From: Mycolicibacterium rhodesiae NBB3 | GTDB taxonomy: Bacteria > Actinomycetota > Actinomycetes > Mycobacteriales > Mycobacteriaceae | Length of the DNA: 64,000 bases | Assembly (NCBI RefSeq): GCF_000230895.2 | Contig: NC_016604.1 | Span: forward strand, 5,456,001 to 5,520,000 | Direction of reading: 5' to 3' | Shown here: in pieces, positions 20,054-28,552 of the stretch | How positions within the stretch are numbered: position 1 is the stretch's first letter | Layout: each line of letters starts with the position of its first letter | The notes under the pieces: model-generated | Seen by the model: only the letters and a program-made list of their open reading frames with translations | What the model was told of the DNA's origin: nothing | Databases searched by the model: none | Translations under genes and position numbers: made by a program

Positions 20054-21262
20054 ATGACACAGCGCACCGTCGTGATCAGCGGCGCCGGAATCGCGGGACC
20101 ATCGCTCGCGTTCTGGCTGACCCGCAACGGCTATCGCGTCGTCATCGCGGAGATCGGACCAGGGATCCGTCCCGGCGGGCAGACTGTCGACCTGCGCGGC
20201 GCAGGCGGTGATGTCGTCGAGCGGATGGGCCTGATCGACGAGATGCGCGCCCGCGCACTGGAACAACGCGGTGCGGCGTGGGTCAGATCAGACGGCAGCC
20301 GGCGCGCCGAGATGCCGGTGACCGCCTTCGGCGGCAACGGCCTGGTGTCCAAGTTGGAAATTCTGCGCGGCGATCTGGTCGACGTGCTCTACCAAGTCAC
20401 CAGGGACAGCGTCGAATACCGCTTCAACACGAGCATTTCGAATATCGATCACGGTGCCGACGGTGCCGAAGTCGCCTTCGCCGACGGAACGGTGCTGCGG
20501 GCGGACCTCGTCGTCGGCGCGGACGGCCCGCACTCGGCGGTGCGGCGGTTGGTGTTCGGACCCGAAGACCAGTTCGTCGAGCCGATCGGCGGTTACAACG
20601 CGTGGTTCTCGGCTCCGGACCGTGTCGGTCTGGACGGCTGGTTTCTGCTGTACCAGGCGCCGGGCGGCTTGAACGCCTCGATGCGGCCCTCGCACGATCC
20701 GTCGATCGCGAAGGCGGGGTTGGCTTTCCAGTCCGAACCCCTTGCCTACGATCGGCATGACACCGACGAGCAGCGCCAGATCCTCATCGAGCGGTTCGCC
20801 GGCGCGGGCTGGGAGTGCGACGCGCTGCTTGCCGCCGCCCAGGACGCCGACGATTTCTACTTCGATTCGTTCGCCCAGGTGCACATGCCGACGTGGTCCT
20901 CGGACCGCGTCACGCTCGTCGGTGATGCCGGGTACTGCGCGTCGCCGCTGAGCGGGATGGGAACCAGCCTTGCGCTCGTCGGCGCCTACGTGCTGGCCGG
21001 TGAACTCGGAGCGGCGGATGCGTTTGACGCCGAACGCCTTTCGGCGAAGCTGTCCCGATACGAGACCGTCATGCGCCCGTACGTCGACAAGTGCCAGGAC
21101 CTGCCCAACAGTATCGATCGGTACGCCCCGATGAAAGAGTCCGACATCGCGATCACCGCGCAGGTGATGAAGTGGATGCAGCGCTGGCCGCTGCGGCCCA
21201 TCGCCTCCCGGCTCTGGTTCACCGCCGCGGACTCGATTGTGTTACCGGACTACCCCGGCTAG
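20054..21262 (+). CDS. FAD-dependent aromatic-type monooxygenase/oxidoreductase
   Basis: A 402-residue flavoprotein of the p-hydroxybenzoate hydroxylase fold. The N-terminal Rossmann motif SGAGIAGPS (about residues 9-17), the central GADGPHSAVR and the second FAD motif GDAGYCASPLSGMGTS (about 294-309) are intact. The substrate pocket is not diagnostic. Relatives in actinobacteria act on aromatic or polyketide compounds. It lies 17 bp after the beta-lactamase-like gene. A small GGCGG/CCGCC hairpin follows at about 21282-21299. Confidence 0.85.
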   Translation: MTQRTVVISGAGIAGPSLAFWLTRNGYRVVIAEIGPGIRPGGQTVDLRGAGGDVVERMGLIDEMRARALEQRGAAWVRSDGSRRAEMPVTAFGGNGLVSKLEILRGDLVDVLYQVTRDSVEYRFNTSISNIDHGADGAEVAFADGTVLRADLVVGADGPHSAVRRLVFGPEDQFVEPIGGYNAWFSAPDRVGLDGWFLLYQAPGGLNASMRPSHDPSIAKAGLAFQSEPLAYDRHDTDEQRQILIERFAGAGWECDALLAAAQDADDFYFDSFAQVHMPTWSSDRVTLVGDAGYCASPLSGMGTSLALVGAYVLAGELGAADAFDAERLSAKLSRYETVMRPYVDKCQDLPNSIDRYAPMKESDIAITAQVMKWMQRWPLRPIASRLWFTAADSIVLPDYPG

Positions 21263-21328
21263 CCGCTACATGCGGTTTTGAGGGCGGCGCTTTCCCCGCC
21301 ACCGTGCGCAAACTCGGCCTCCTGAACG

Positions 21329-21354
21329 GGGCGGATTCAGGCGGTGGCTGCAGC
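21329..21354 (+). repeat. IS30 left terminal inverted repeat
   Basis: Imperfect 26-bp terminal repeat pairing with 22753-22778; the innermost eight bases GCTGCAGC are identical and themselves palindromic. The transposase stop codon (21337-21339) lies within it. Confidence 0.75.
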
Positions 21355-22725
21355 GTATGCGGACGGGTTTGAGAGTAGTCGGTGGAGTTCTTCGGCGGGT
21401 GTGCGGAACCCGTGGCGTTTGCGGGGCCGTCCGTTGAGCTCGGTGGCTACTTGATCGAGGAACCCGGGTCCCCAGAACGACAGGTCAGTCCCTTTCGGGA
21501 AGTACTGACGCAGTAAGCCGTTGGTGTTCTCGTTGGTGGCACGTTGCCAGGGGCTGTGCGGATCGCAGAAGTAGATCGGCAGACCGGTGGCTTTGGTGAT
21601 CGCGCTGTGTTGGGCCATTTCGGTGCCTTGGTCCCAGGTCAGCGAGCGACGCAGTATTTCGGGGATCTCCACGATCTTGGCGGTCATCGCGGCAGCGACG
21701 GTCTCGGCAGTGTGATCGACGGGCAGATGCAGAAGCAGGACAAAACCGGTCGTGCGTTCCACCAGGGTGCCGATCGCGCTGGCGTTGGCGCTGCCCATGA
21801 TCAGGTCGCCTTCCCAGTGTCCGGGGATGGCGCGGTCATCGGCCTCAGCGGGGCGTTCGGTGATACTGACCATGCCCTCTTTGAACCGTCTCCGCTCAGC
21901 TATCTGATTGCGTCCGTGTGGCTTTCGCTTGATCCGACCGGTCCGCAATGCCGACTTGAGGTCTTTGGTCAACTCGCCGCGCAGTTGAACGTAGAGACCC
22001 TGGTAGATCGTTTCGTGGGACACCCACATCTCCGAATCGTCGGGAAAGTCCAGTCGCAGACGACCCGCGATCTGCTCCGGGCTGCACCGCTGTTGCAAGC
22101 CTTGCAGAACCTCGGCCAGCAGTGCCGGATTCCTGACCAGCTTGCGCACTTTGGGTCGCTTCCGATTGGCATCGGCCACGTCTTGACCGACTCTGGCGCG
22201 ATACCCCGACGCGGTCTGTCCCCGGGCGATCTCCCGACTGATCGTGTCTTGATGCCGGCCCAGTAGATCCACCAATTGCGCAGCTGTGTAGCCGTTCTCC
22301 AGCAGCATCTCCAGACGGCATCGCTCGGTGAATGTCAACGCACGACGACAGCGAGCACTCCCATCGACGACGGTAAGAACCTCGGCTGCAGCGATGGGAA
22401 CTGTGGTTCTGGGCACATAACCAGCCTGTTTGACCCAGCGTCGGCCGGCGATCTCCGACACGCCGGCGCCGAGCGCAGCCTGCGTCACTGACGCCCCAGC
22501 TCTCATCGCCGCCCAGAACGCCTCCCGCGCCTGCGCGGAGTACCTCGTACCGAAGTGCCTGGTTTGCGCCTGATAACCAGCGGCGCGAGCCCATCTGTCG
22601 CCCGTGTCGCGAGCCACCCCGGCCACGGTCGCCGCCGCAGCCCACGACGATCCCGCATTCACCGCCTCAAAGAACGCCAACCGAGCCGACGCCGGTGCTT
22701 GCTGGCCCTGCCCTCGAAAACCCAT
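21337..22725 (-). CDS. IS30-family transposase
   Basis: A 462-residue DDE transposase. The catalytic core (about residues 285-440) has GHWEGDLIMG (first Asp), TWDQGTEM (second Asp) and NENTNGLLRQYFPKG (Glu). A helix-turn-helix (LTFTERCRLEMLLENGYTA, then ISREI) lies about residues 128-165. The first 100 residues hold two similar helix-turn-helix-like modules, each ending RW-x-x-AGY, making it longer than classical IS30 transposase (383 residues). ATG 22725 is preferred; a TTG at 22746 is in frame upstream. The reading frame is intact, so the element may be active. Confidence 0.93.
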   Translation of the reverse strand: MGFRGQGQQAPASARLAFFEAVNAGSSWAAAATVAGVARDTGDRWARAAGYQAQTRHFGTRYSAQAREAFWAAMRAGASVTQAALGAGVSEIAGRRWVKQAGYVPRTTVPIAAAEVLTVVDGSARCRRALTFTERCRLEMLLENGYTAAQLVDLLGRHQDTISREIARGQTASGYRARVGQDVADANRKRPKVRKLVRNPALLAEVLQGLQQRCSPEQIAGRLRLDFPDDSEMWVSHETIYQGLYVQLRGELTKDLKSALRTGRIKRKPHGRNQIAERRRFKEGMVSITERPAEADDRAIPGHWEGDLIMGSANASAIGTLVERTTGFVLLLHLPVDHTAETVAAAMTAKIVEIPEILRRSLTWDQGTEMAQHSAITKATGLPIYFCDPHSPWQRATNENTNGLLRQYFPKGTDLSFWGPGFLDQVATELNGRPRKRHGFRTPAEELHRLLSNPSAYAAATA

Positions 22726-22752
22726 CGCAACAACACCCCTAACCAATCAGGT

Positions 22753-22778
22753 GCTGCAGCGACCACTTGAGCCTGCCC
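22753..22778 (-). repeat. IS30 right terminal inverted repeat
   Basis: Partner of the repeat at 21329-21354, 20 of 26 positions identical on reverse complement. It lies 28 bp upstream of the preferred transposase ATG, so the transposase promoter must be inside or just outside it. Confidence 0.75.
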
Positions 22779-22819
22779 GGCGTGTCGTCCTCAAACACGC
22801 ACGTTCGCGCACATGAGGC

Positions 22820-23374
22820 CTACTCCATACAGCGCGACAGCACGCGACCGAACTGCAGCAGGCGCTGCATCTGGGCCAGTCCCCCGTTGTCGACGGACTT
22901 GTAGTAGCGGAACGATTCGCAATAGATGTCGGTCTCGGTGAGCGACCTGTGCCGCGACCGCGTGATGAGCTGGGTGTACATCCGCAGCCGGACCTCGGAG
23001 AGCCGGCGGGTTCCGTCGTCGAACACCTCGTACTCGGTGGTGAGCACGTGGTCGGTGATCGTCGACAGCAGAATCGTGCGGACCGAGGCATTGAGTACGC
23101 GGCGCTCGCGGTCGTCGACGGTCGTCACTTCGTCGTCGGCCCGCCAGATGATCAGCCGGTGCCCGTCGGTGAGCACGACCTCCTGCCACAGTGGATTCTC
23201 ATCGGTGTCGCCCCACGACCCGTCGCTGAAACCGCGGGACATGATGAAGGATCTGATCGCGGGAAGGTCGACGACAGAACGCAATTGGTCGAGTGCGAGT
23301 TCGGGATCGCGCAGGTATACCTTGGCCGCCTCGTCCACGCTCGAATACGGCGCCCAGTCCTGCGGTGCTCCCAT
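22820..23374 (-). CDS. Conserved hypothetical protein (Rv2532c-like)
   Basis: A 184-residue, probably soluble protein with no signal sequence or membrane helix and no catalytic motif I recognise. It resembles the mycobacterial conserved hypothetical found directly after nusB. Its ATG overlaps the nusB stop by one base (TAATG), so it is translated with nusB. Its 3' end lies 42 bp from the right repeat of the IS30 element, close to the junction with unrelated gene order. Confidence 0.75.
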   Translation of the reverse strand: MGAPQDWAPYSSVDEAAKVYLRDPELALDQLRSVVDLPAIRSFIMSRGFSDGSWGDTDENPLWQEVVLTDGHRLIIWRADDEVTTVDDRERRVLNASVRTILLSTITDHVLTTEYEVFDDGTRRLSEVRLRMYTQLITRSRHRSLTETDIYCESFRYYKSVDNGGLAQMQRLLQFGRVLSRCME

Positions 23375-23862
23375 TACGACCCCGCGCCCGAATCACCGGC
23401 CCCGCGGACAGCCTGCGCGGCGGCCCGGATCTGTGGTGTCACCAGCATCACCTGGCCGAGCACACCGTTGACGAAACCCGGCGAGTCGTCGGTGGACAAC
23501 TGTTTGGCCAGCTCGACCGCCTCGTCGACCGCGACGGGTTCGGGCACGTCGTCGGCATGCAGCAGCTCCCACACCGCCACGCGCAGGATCGCGCGGTCGA
23601 CGGCCGGCAGCCGGTCCAGCGTCCAGCCCTGCAGATGCGCCGAGATCAGGTCGTCGACGTGCGCGGTGTGCTCGGTGACGCCCTGCGCCACCGTCACCGT
23701 GTACGGGTTCAGCGGCGAGACGTCGGACTGTGTCTGCGCCAGCGCATTTCGCGCCTCTGCGACATCGGCGGGAGTGAGGCCGCGCGCCTCGGCCTCGAAG
23801 AGCAGGTCGACGGCCCGCTTGCGGGCCTGGTGGCGGCCACGATCGCCCCGCCGGTCAGGCAT
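23374..23862 (-). CDS. nusB: Transcription antitermination factor NusB
   Basis: A 162-residue NusB that with NusE binds boxA in rRNA leaders. The conserved N-terminal RGRHQARKRAVDLLFEAEARG and C-terminal LPAVDRAILRVAVWEL...DEAVELAKQ are present. A short Gly/Ala/Ser tail extends the C-terminus. Its start overlaps the efp stop by 8 bp. Confidence 0.95.
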   Translation of the reverse strand: MPDRRGDRGRHQARKRAVDLLFEAEARGLTPADVAEARNALAQTQSDVSPLNPYTVTVAQGVTEHTAHVDDLISAHLQGWTLDRLPAVDRAILRVAVWELLHADDVPEPVAVDEAVELAKQLSTDDSPGFVNGVLGQVMLVTPQIRAAAQAVRGAGDSGAGS

Positions 23863-24418
23863 TCACCCTTCCCAGGTAGCTGCCGTCACGTGAGTCCACC
23901 TTCAGCTTGTCGCCGGTGTTGATGAACAGGGGCACCTGGATCTCGGCGCCGGTTTCCACGGTGGCCGGCTTGGTGCCTGCGCTGGAGCGGTCGCCCTGCA
24001 GCCCGGGTTCGGTGTGGGTGACCTCGAGCTCGACGGTGACGGGCAGTTCCAGGTACAGCGGGGCGCCGTTGTGGAACGCGATCTGCACCGGCAGGCTTTC
24101 GAGCAGGAACTTGGCAGCGTCGCCGACCAGGGCCTCCGACAGCGGATGCTGCTCGTAGTCCTCGGAATCCATGAAGACGAAGTCGGAGCCATCGCGATAC
24201 AGGTAGGTGGCATCGCGGCGGTCGACCGTCGCGGTCTCCACCTTCACGCCTGCGTTGTAGGTCTTGTCGACGACCTTGCCCGACAGCACGTTCTTCAGCT
24301 TGGTCCGGACGAACGCCGGCCCCTTGCCGGGCTTGACGTGCTGGAATTCGATGATCTGCCAGAGTTGGCCGTCAATCTGAAGGACGAGCCCGTTCTTGAA
24401 GTCGGCGGTCGATGCCAC
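23855..24418 (-). CDS. efp: Translation elongation factor P
   Basis: A 187-residue EF-P that relieves ribosome stalling at polyproline. Three beta-barrel domains are present. The domain I loop HVKPGKGPAF carries the Lys that is post-translationally modified in some bacteria, although actinobacteria of this type may use it unmodified. The C-terminal VDSRDGSYLGR is typical. It lies 18 bp after pepQ and overlaps nusB. Confidence 0.96.
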   Translation of the reverse strand: MASTADFKNGLVLQIDGQLWQIIEFQHVKPGKGPAFVRTKLKNVLSGKVVDKTYNAGVKVETATVDRRDATYLYRDGSDFVFMDSEDYEQHPLSEALVGDAAKFLLESLPVQIAFHNGAPLYLELPVTVELEVTHTEPGLQGDRSSAGTKPATVETGAEIQVPLFINTGDKLKVDSRDGSYLGRVNA

Positions 24419-24436
24419 GGTCGGTTGTTCTCCTGT

Positions 24437-25561
24437 TCAGAGGATCGCCAGTTCCCTGGGGAACCGGGTGAGCAAGTCAGCGGCCTCATGTCGCCGGCTG
24501 CCCGGCTCCGAGGTCTGGTGTGAGTCACTGCCGACGACCAGCGTGTCCTCGATTCGGACGCCGCCGCGGTCGGGCAGATAGACACCGGGTTCCACGGTCA
24601 CCGCGGAACCAGCAAGAAGTGTACCGGCGGAGGAGGCGCTGATCCCCGGCGCTTCGTGAATCTGCAACCCCACCCCGTGACCCAGTCCGTGCCCGAAGTT
24701 CTCTGCGTACCCGGCGTCGGCGATGATCTGCCGCGCCGCTGCGTCGACATCGGAAAGCGGCACGCCCGGTGCAAGCGCGTCTCGGCCGGCCCGCTGCGCG
24801 GTTGCCACCAGATCGTAGATGTCGTGCTGCCACTGGGCGGCCGGCGACAGGACGAACGTGCGGGTCATGTCCGAGTGGTAGCCGCACACCAGAGCGCCGA
24901 AGTCGATCTTGACGAAGTCCCCCGCCGCCAGCACCGCGTCCGTCGGCCGGTGGTGTGGGATCGCCGAATTGGCGCCGGCCGCCACGATGGTCTCGAAGGA
25001 CACGCCATCGGCGCCGTGGTCGAGCATCAGCGCCTCGAGTTCGCGACCCACCTCTTTCTCGGTACGGCCCGGTCGCAGTCCCCCACGCTCGACCAGATCG
25101 TGCAGCGCCGCATCGGCTGCTTCACAGGCCAGCCGCAGCAGGGCGATCTCGCCGGCGTCCTTGACCTCGCGTAACGCCTCCACCGTGCCGGAGGCCCGCA
25201 CCAGTTCGGTCAGTTCACCGGCGGCCTTGGTGAGCACACTGAACGCGTCGACGGTCACGACGTGACTCTCGAAGCCGAGGCGCGACACCCCGTCGGCCGC
25301 AGCGCGCGCAACCAGGTGCGGTCCGCATGCCCGCTCGATGACGAGCTCGGCGTCGGGTGCCTGCTGCGCGGCCTGGGTGCGGTAGCGCCCGTCGGTGGCG
25401 AGGACCGGTGTCGGGTCCTCCGCGCGCACCAACAGCGCGGCGTTGGATCCGGTGAATCCCGACAGATAACGGACGTTGACCAGGTCCGACACCAGGATCG
25501 CATCCAGGTCGGCGGCGACGAGTCGCTGACGCAGTCGGTCCCGACGCTGTGAAATAGTCAC
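24437..25561 (-). CDS. pepQ: Xaa-Pro peptidase, M24 family (PepQ-like)
   Basis: A 374-residue creatinase-fold metallopeptidase cleaving Xaa-Pro bonds. The N-terminal domain (1 to about 130) precedes the pita-bread domain. Metal ligands are in FVKIDFGALVCGYHSDMTRTF (two Asp), GHGLGHGVGLQIHE (His), and the Glu residues of VTVEPGVYL and GGVRIEDT. It precedes efp as in M. tuberculosis Rv2535c-Rv2534c. The GTG start at 25561 has TAGGTT (minus, 25570-25575) eight bases upstream, so it may be leaderless. Confidence 0.92.
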   Translation of the reverse strand: MTISQRRDRLRQRLVAADLDAILVSDLVNVRYLSGFTGSNAALLVRAEDPTPVLATDGRYRTQAAQQAPDAELVIERACGPHLVARAAADGVSRLGFESHVVTVDAFSVLTKAAGELTELVRASGTVEALREVKDAGEIALLRLACEAADAALHDLVERGGLRPGRTEKEVGRELEALMLDHGADGVSFETIVAAGANSAIPHHRPTDAVLAAGDFVKIDFGALVCGYHSDMTRTFVLSPAAQWQHDIYDLVATAQRAGRDALAPGVPLSDVDAAARQIIADAGYAENFGHGLGHGVGLQIHEAPGISASSAGTLLAGSAVTVEPGVYLPDRGGVRIEDTLVVGSDSHQTSEPGSRRHEAADLLTRFPRELAIL

Positions 25562-25594
25562 GGTTGATGAACCTACTCGCTAAGGTGTGGCCTC

Positions 25595-26143
25595 ATGAGT
25601 AAGTGGTTGCTGCGCGGACTGGTGTTCGCCGCCCTGATGGTGATCGTGCGATTGCTGCAGGGAGCGTTGATCAACGCGTGGGAGACCAGGGCCGGGCTGA
25701 TCAGCATCGTGCTCGTGACCCTCTTCGCCGTCGCGGTCTTCATCTGGGGGCTGGCCGACGGTCGCGCGGACGCACGCGCCAACCCGGATCCGGACCGCCG
25801 TGGCGACCTCGCGATGACGTGGCTGCTGGCCGGTCTGTTCGCCGGCATCGTCAGCGGCGCCGTCGCCTGGGTGATCCATCTCGTCTACAAGGCCCTCTAC
25901 GTCGAGGGGCTGATCAACGAGCTCACCACGTTCGCAGCGTTCACCGCGCTGCTGGTGTTCCTGGTGTCCCTCCTGGGCGTCACCCTCGGCCGCTGGCTCG
26001 TCGACCGCAACGCACCCCCGGTGACCCGGCACCGTTCCGGAGACGACGAACGAGCGGACACGGACGTGTTCGCGGCGGTCCGCCATCCCGACGGCGAGCA
26101 GACCGAGGAGTACGAGACGACCGAAGCGCGCCGCGAAAGCTAG
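25595..26143 (+). CDS. B-4DMT-type four-helix membrane protein (Rv2536-like)
   Basis: A 182-residue protein with four membrane helices (about residues 7-27, 34-53, 76-98, 112-131) and an acidic, charged C-terminal tail of about 45 residues. It matches the mycobacterial Rv2536 group, often labelled B-4DMT transporter-like; the substrate is unknown. A TAAGGT -10 (25581-25586) ends eight bases before the ATG. It is divergent from pepQ with only 33 bp between starts. Confidence 0.8.
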   Translation: MSKWLLRGLVFAALMVIVRLLQGALINAWETRAGLISIVLVTLFAVAVFIWGLADGRADARANPDPDRRGDLAMTWLLAGLFAGIVSGAVAWVIHLVYKALYVEGLINELTTFAAFTALLVFLVSLLGVTLGRWLVDRNAPPVTRHRSGDDERADTDVFAAVRHPDGEQTEEYETTEARRES

Positions 26144-26182
26144 CTTTCGCCTGACGTCGGCGACCGTGAGTCTCGGGCCCCA

Positions 26183-27103
26183 GTGAACCCGGACGAATTC
26201 TGCACGTCCGACCAGTGGAGCGTGCTGACGTCGGCGGCGTCGCACTCCCAGTTCGCCGGGGTGCTCGGCGGCTTCCTCATCACCGCCATCGCGCTGCTGA
26301 TGGACAAGAAGAGCCGCGAAAGCATCCACACCCTCGCGCTGTTCTCCGCCGCGGTGCTGATCCTGATGCTGGACAGCTTCCTGTTCAGCTTGATCACCGG
26401 GACGCAGACGCCCGAAGGCGACCGGCGGGGCATCTGCGCGATCGCCTGGACGCAGGGCGCAGTGTCGACCGGCATGCTGGCCGCGGGAGCGACTGCACTG
26501 TTCGGCGGGCTCGGCTGGATGCTGGCCAGTCACGCGGTCAACAGGCTGGCCGAGCAAGATCCCGACGACGCGGGCGCCTATGGCTTTCTCGCCGATCTGG
26601 GTGGCTGGCTGACCTTCGCCGCGACGATGGCCACGACGCTGATCCTGTCCGAGACGACCATCGACTACCTGCATTTCATGTTCGGTCGCCGTCCGGACCT
26701 CTGGGCGACCGGCCTCATCGTCGTCAGCGCCGCGGTCGTCATCGGAGTGAACTTCGCGCTGGTGTACGTCCGCACCAAGACGCTGCGCAGGTCGTTGGCC
26801 GACACCTCAGAGCCGACCCGCCTGGCGCTGCGTTCGATCAAGGTCGCGACCGTGACGACGATGGGGCTTGCCATAGCCGCCTCCTGGCTGGCCGTGAGCC
26901 TCGCCCGATTCCCGCAGGGTTGGCTGACCGAACCGAACATCGTGTTCGTCGTTTTCGTCGCGATACTGACGTTCGTGCTGCCCACGATCGTCGCGACCGC
27001 GATCTGCTACTCGGTGGCCAGCACCGAGGGAGGCCTGTCTATCCGAGGGTTGCGAGGTACTTCAGGGCAAGGACGTAGCCCTGCGTCCCGAGCCCGACGA
27101 TGA
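26183..27103 (+). CDS. Polytopic membrane protein, unknown function
   Basis: A 306-residue integral membrane protein with about six hydrophobic helices. No transporter or enzyme motif is recognisable. The GTG start follows the B-4DMT gene by 39 bp on the same strand, so they may be co-transcribed. The last 65 bp overlap the end of convergent aroQ. The overlapping tail (residues about 285-306) is Gly/Arg/Ser-rich and unlike the rest, consistent with a stop codon lost and read-through into aroQ antisense. Confidence 0.7.
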   Translation: MNPDEFCTSDQWSVLTSAASHSQFAGVLGGFLITAIALLMDKKSRESIHTLALFSAAVLILMLDSFLFSLITGTQTPEGDRRGICAIAWTQGAVSTGMLAAGATALFGGLGWMLASHAVNRLAEQDPDDAGAYGFLADLGGWLTFAATMATTLILSETTIDYLHFMFGRRPDLWATGLIVVSAAVVIGVNFALVYVRTKTLRRSLADTSEPTRLALRSIKVATVTTMGLAIAASWLAVSLARFPQGWLTEPNIVFVVFVAILTFVLPTIVATAICYSVASTEGGLSIRGLRGTSGQGRSPASRARR

Positions 27104-27470
27104 CGCCGGTGGCCACGCCGCTGATGTAGGAGTGGTGCCGAAACTCCTCGCGCTTGTGGACATTCGAGATGTGCACCTCGATGAGCGGCCCGGTGAGCTC
27201 GGCGCACGCATCGCGTAGCGCGACCGACGTGTGGGTCAGCGCACCTGCGTTGAGGATCACCGGGTCGCCGGCGTCGGCGGCGGCGTGAATGAAGTTCAGC
27301 AGCTCTGCTTCGGAGTCGCTCTGTCGCACAACCGCTTTCATGCCGAGGTCCTCGGCTTCATTCTCAATCAGGGTGACGAGTTCGTCGTGGGTGGTGCTGC
27401 CGTAGACCTCCGGCTCGCGCTTGCCGAGCCTGGCCAGGTTGGGTCCGTTGAGTACGAGCACGGTCGTCAT
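27039..27470 (-). CDS. aroQ: 3-dehydroquinate dehydratase, type II
   Basis: A 143-residue type II dehydroquinase of the shikimate pathway, a dodecamer in the family (often called aroD in mycobacteria). LNGPNLARLGKREPEVYG holds the catalytic Arg and Tyr on the flexible lid, GALTHTSVALRDA the substrate-binding Asn/His region, and VHISNVHKREEFRHHS the catalytic His. ATG overlaps the aroB stop as ATGA. Confidence 0.96.
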   Translation of the reverse strand: MTTVLVLNGPNLARLGKREPEVYGSTTHDELVTLIENEAEDLGMKAVVRQSDSEAELLNFIHAAADAGDPVILNAGALTHTSVALRDACAELTGPLIEVHISNVHKREEFRHHSYISGVATGVIVGLGTQGYVLALKYLATLG

Positions 27471-28552
27471 GCCGCCCCCTTTCCGATCACCGAGTACGCC
27501 GCCGCCAGCAGCGAGGGATCCGGCCCCTCCAGGCGTCCGGGCTTACCGAGTCCGTCGAGCACGACGAAACGCAACACCCCGGCGCGGGTCTTCTTGTCAC
27601 CCGCCATGTACTCCAGCAGCTGCGGCAGCGCGTCGGCGTCGTATTCGACCGGCAGGCCCAGCGCCTGCAGGACGTTCCGGTGTCGGTCCGCGGTGTCGTC
27701 GTCCAGACGGCCGGCGAGCCGGCCGAGTTCGGCGGCGAACACCAGGCCGACCGACACTGCGGCACCGTGGCGCCATTCGTAGCGTTCCCGCCGCTCGATC
27801 GCGTGCGCGAGAGTGTGCCCGTAGTTGAGGATCTCGCGCAGCTGCGATTCCTTCTCGTCGGCCGCGACGACCTCTGCCTTCACCGCGATTGCCCGCCGGA
27901 TCAACTCGGGCAGCACCTGTCCCTTCGGGTCCACTGCCGCCTGCGGGTCGGACTCGATCATGTCGAGGATGACGGGGTCGGCGATGAAGCCGGCTTTCAC
28001 GATTTCGGCCATACCCGCCACAAGTTCGTTGCGCGGCAACGTTTCCAGCGTCGCGATGTCGACGAGCACGGCGGCCGGCTGATGGAACGCGCCCACCAGG
28101 TTTTTGCCCGCATCGGTGTTGATGCCGGTCTTACCGCCGACCGCAGCGTCGACCATGCCCAGCAACGTGGTCGGGACATGCACGATGTCGATGCCTCGCA
28201 GCCAGGTCGCGGCCGCGAAACCGGCGACGTCGGTGGCCGCGCCGCCACCCAGACTGACGATCGCGTCCTTGCGGCCGATGCCGATGCGGCCCAGCACTTC
28301 CCAGATGAAGCCGAGCACCGGCAGGTCCTTACCCTTCTCGGCATCGGGAATCTCGATGCGGTGTGCGTCGATTCCCTTCTCCGACAAGGTATGCCGAATG
28401 GCTTCCGCGGTCTCGCCAAGCGTCGGCTGATGCAGGATGGCGACCTTGTGTCTGCCGGCGAGAGTGCGCTCCAGTTCACCGAGCAGACCGGTGCCGATGA
28501 TCACGGGGTACGGCGGGTCGACGAGGACGTCTACGGTTACGGGCTCAGGCAT
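27467..28552 (-). CDS. aroB: 3-dehydroquinate synthase
   Basis: A 361-residue NAD- and Zn-dependent cyclase converting DAHP to 3-dehydroquinate. The NAD region SLGGGAATDVAGFAAATW and substrate segment VDAAVGGKTGIN are intact, as are the metal-binding NYGHTLAHAIE and WRHGAAVSVGLV His residues. Its start overlaps the aroK stop by 8 bp. Confidence 0.96.
   Translation of the reverse strand: MPEPVTVDVLVDPPYPVIIGTGLLGELERTLAGRHKVAILHQPTLGETAEAIRHTLSEKGIDAHRIEIPDAEKGKDLPVLGFIWEVLGRIGIGRKDAIVSLGGGAATDVAGFAAATWLRGIDIVHVPTTLLGMVDAAVGGKTGINTDAGKNLVGAFHQPAAVLVDIATLETLPRNELVAGMAEIVKAGFIADPVILDMIESDPQAAVDPKGQVLPELIRRAIAVKAEVVAADEKESQLREILNYGHTLAHAIERRERYEWRHGAAVSVGLVFAAELGRLAGRLDDDTADRHRNVLQALGLPVEYDADALPQLLEYMAGDKKTRAGVLRFVVLDGLGKPGRLEGPDPSLLAAAYSVIGKGAA

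Larger units (their letters stand above)
21329..22778. mobile_element. IS30-family insertion sequence, complete
   Basis: A 1450-bp element bounded by imperfect 26-bp inverted repeats (20 of 26 positions match): left 21329-21354 and right 22753-22778, both with inner GCTGCAGC and outer GGGC. The transposase fills the interior on the minus strand and its stop codon lies inside the left repeat, common in this family. No clear target duplication is seen next to the repeats, so the insertion may be old or the flanks rearranged. Confidence 0.85.

Noticed and set aside
21320..22790. Target-site duplication of the IS30 element
   Set aside because: Bases next to the two terminal repeats do not match over 2-3 bp in a convincing way, so none is annotated.
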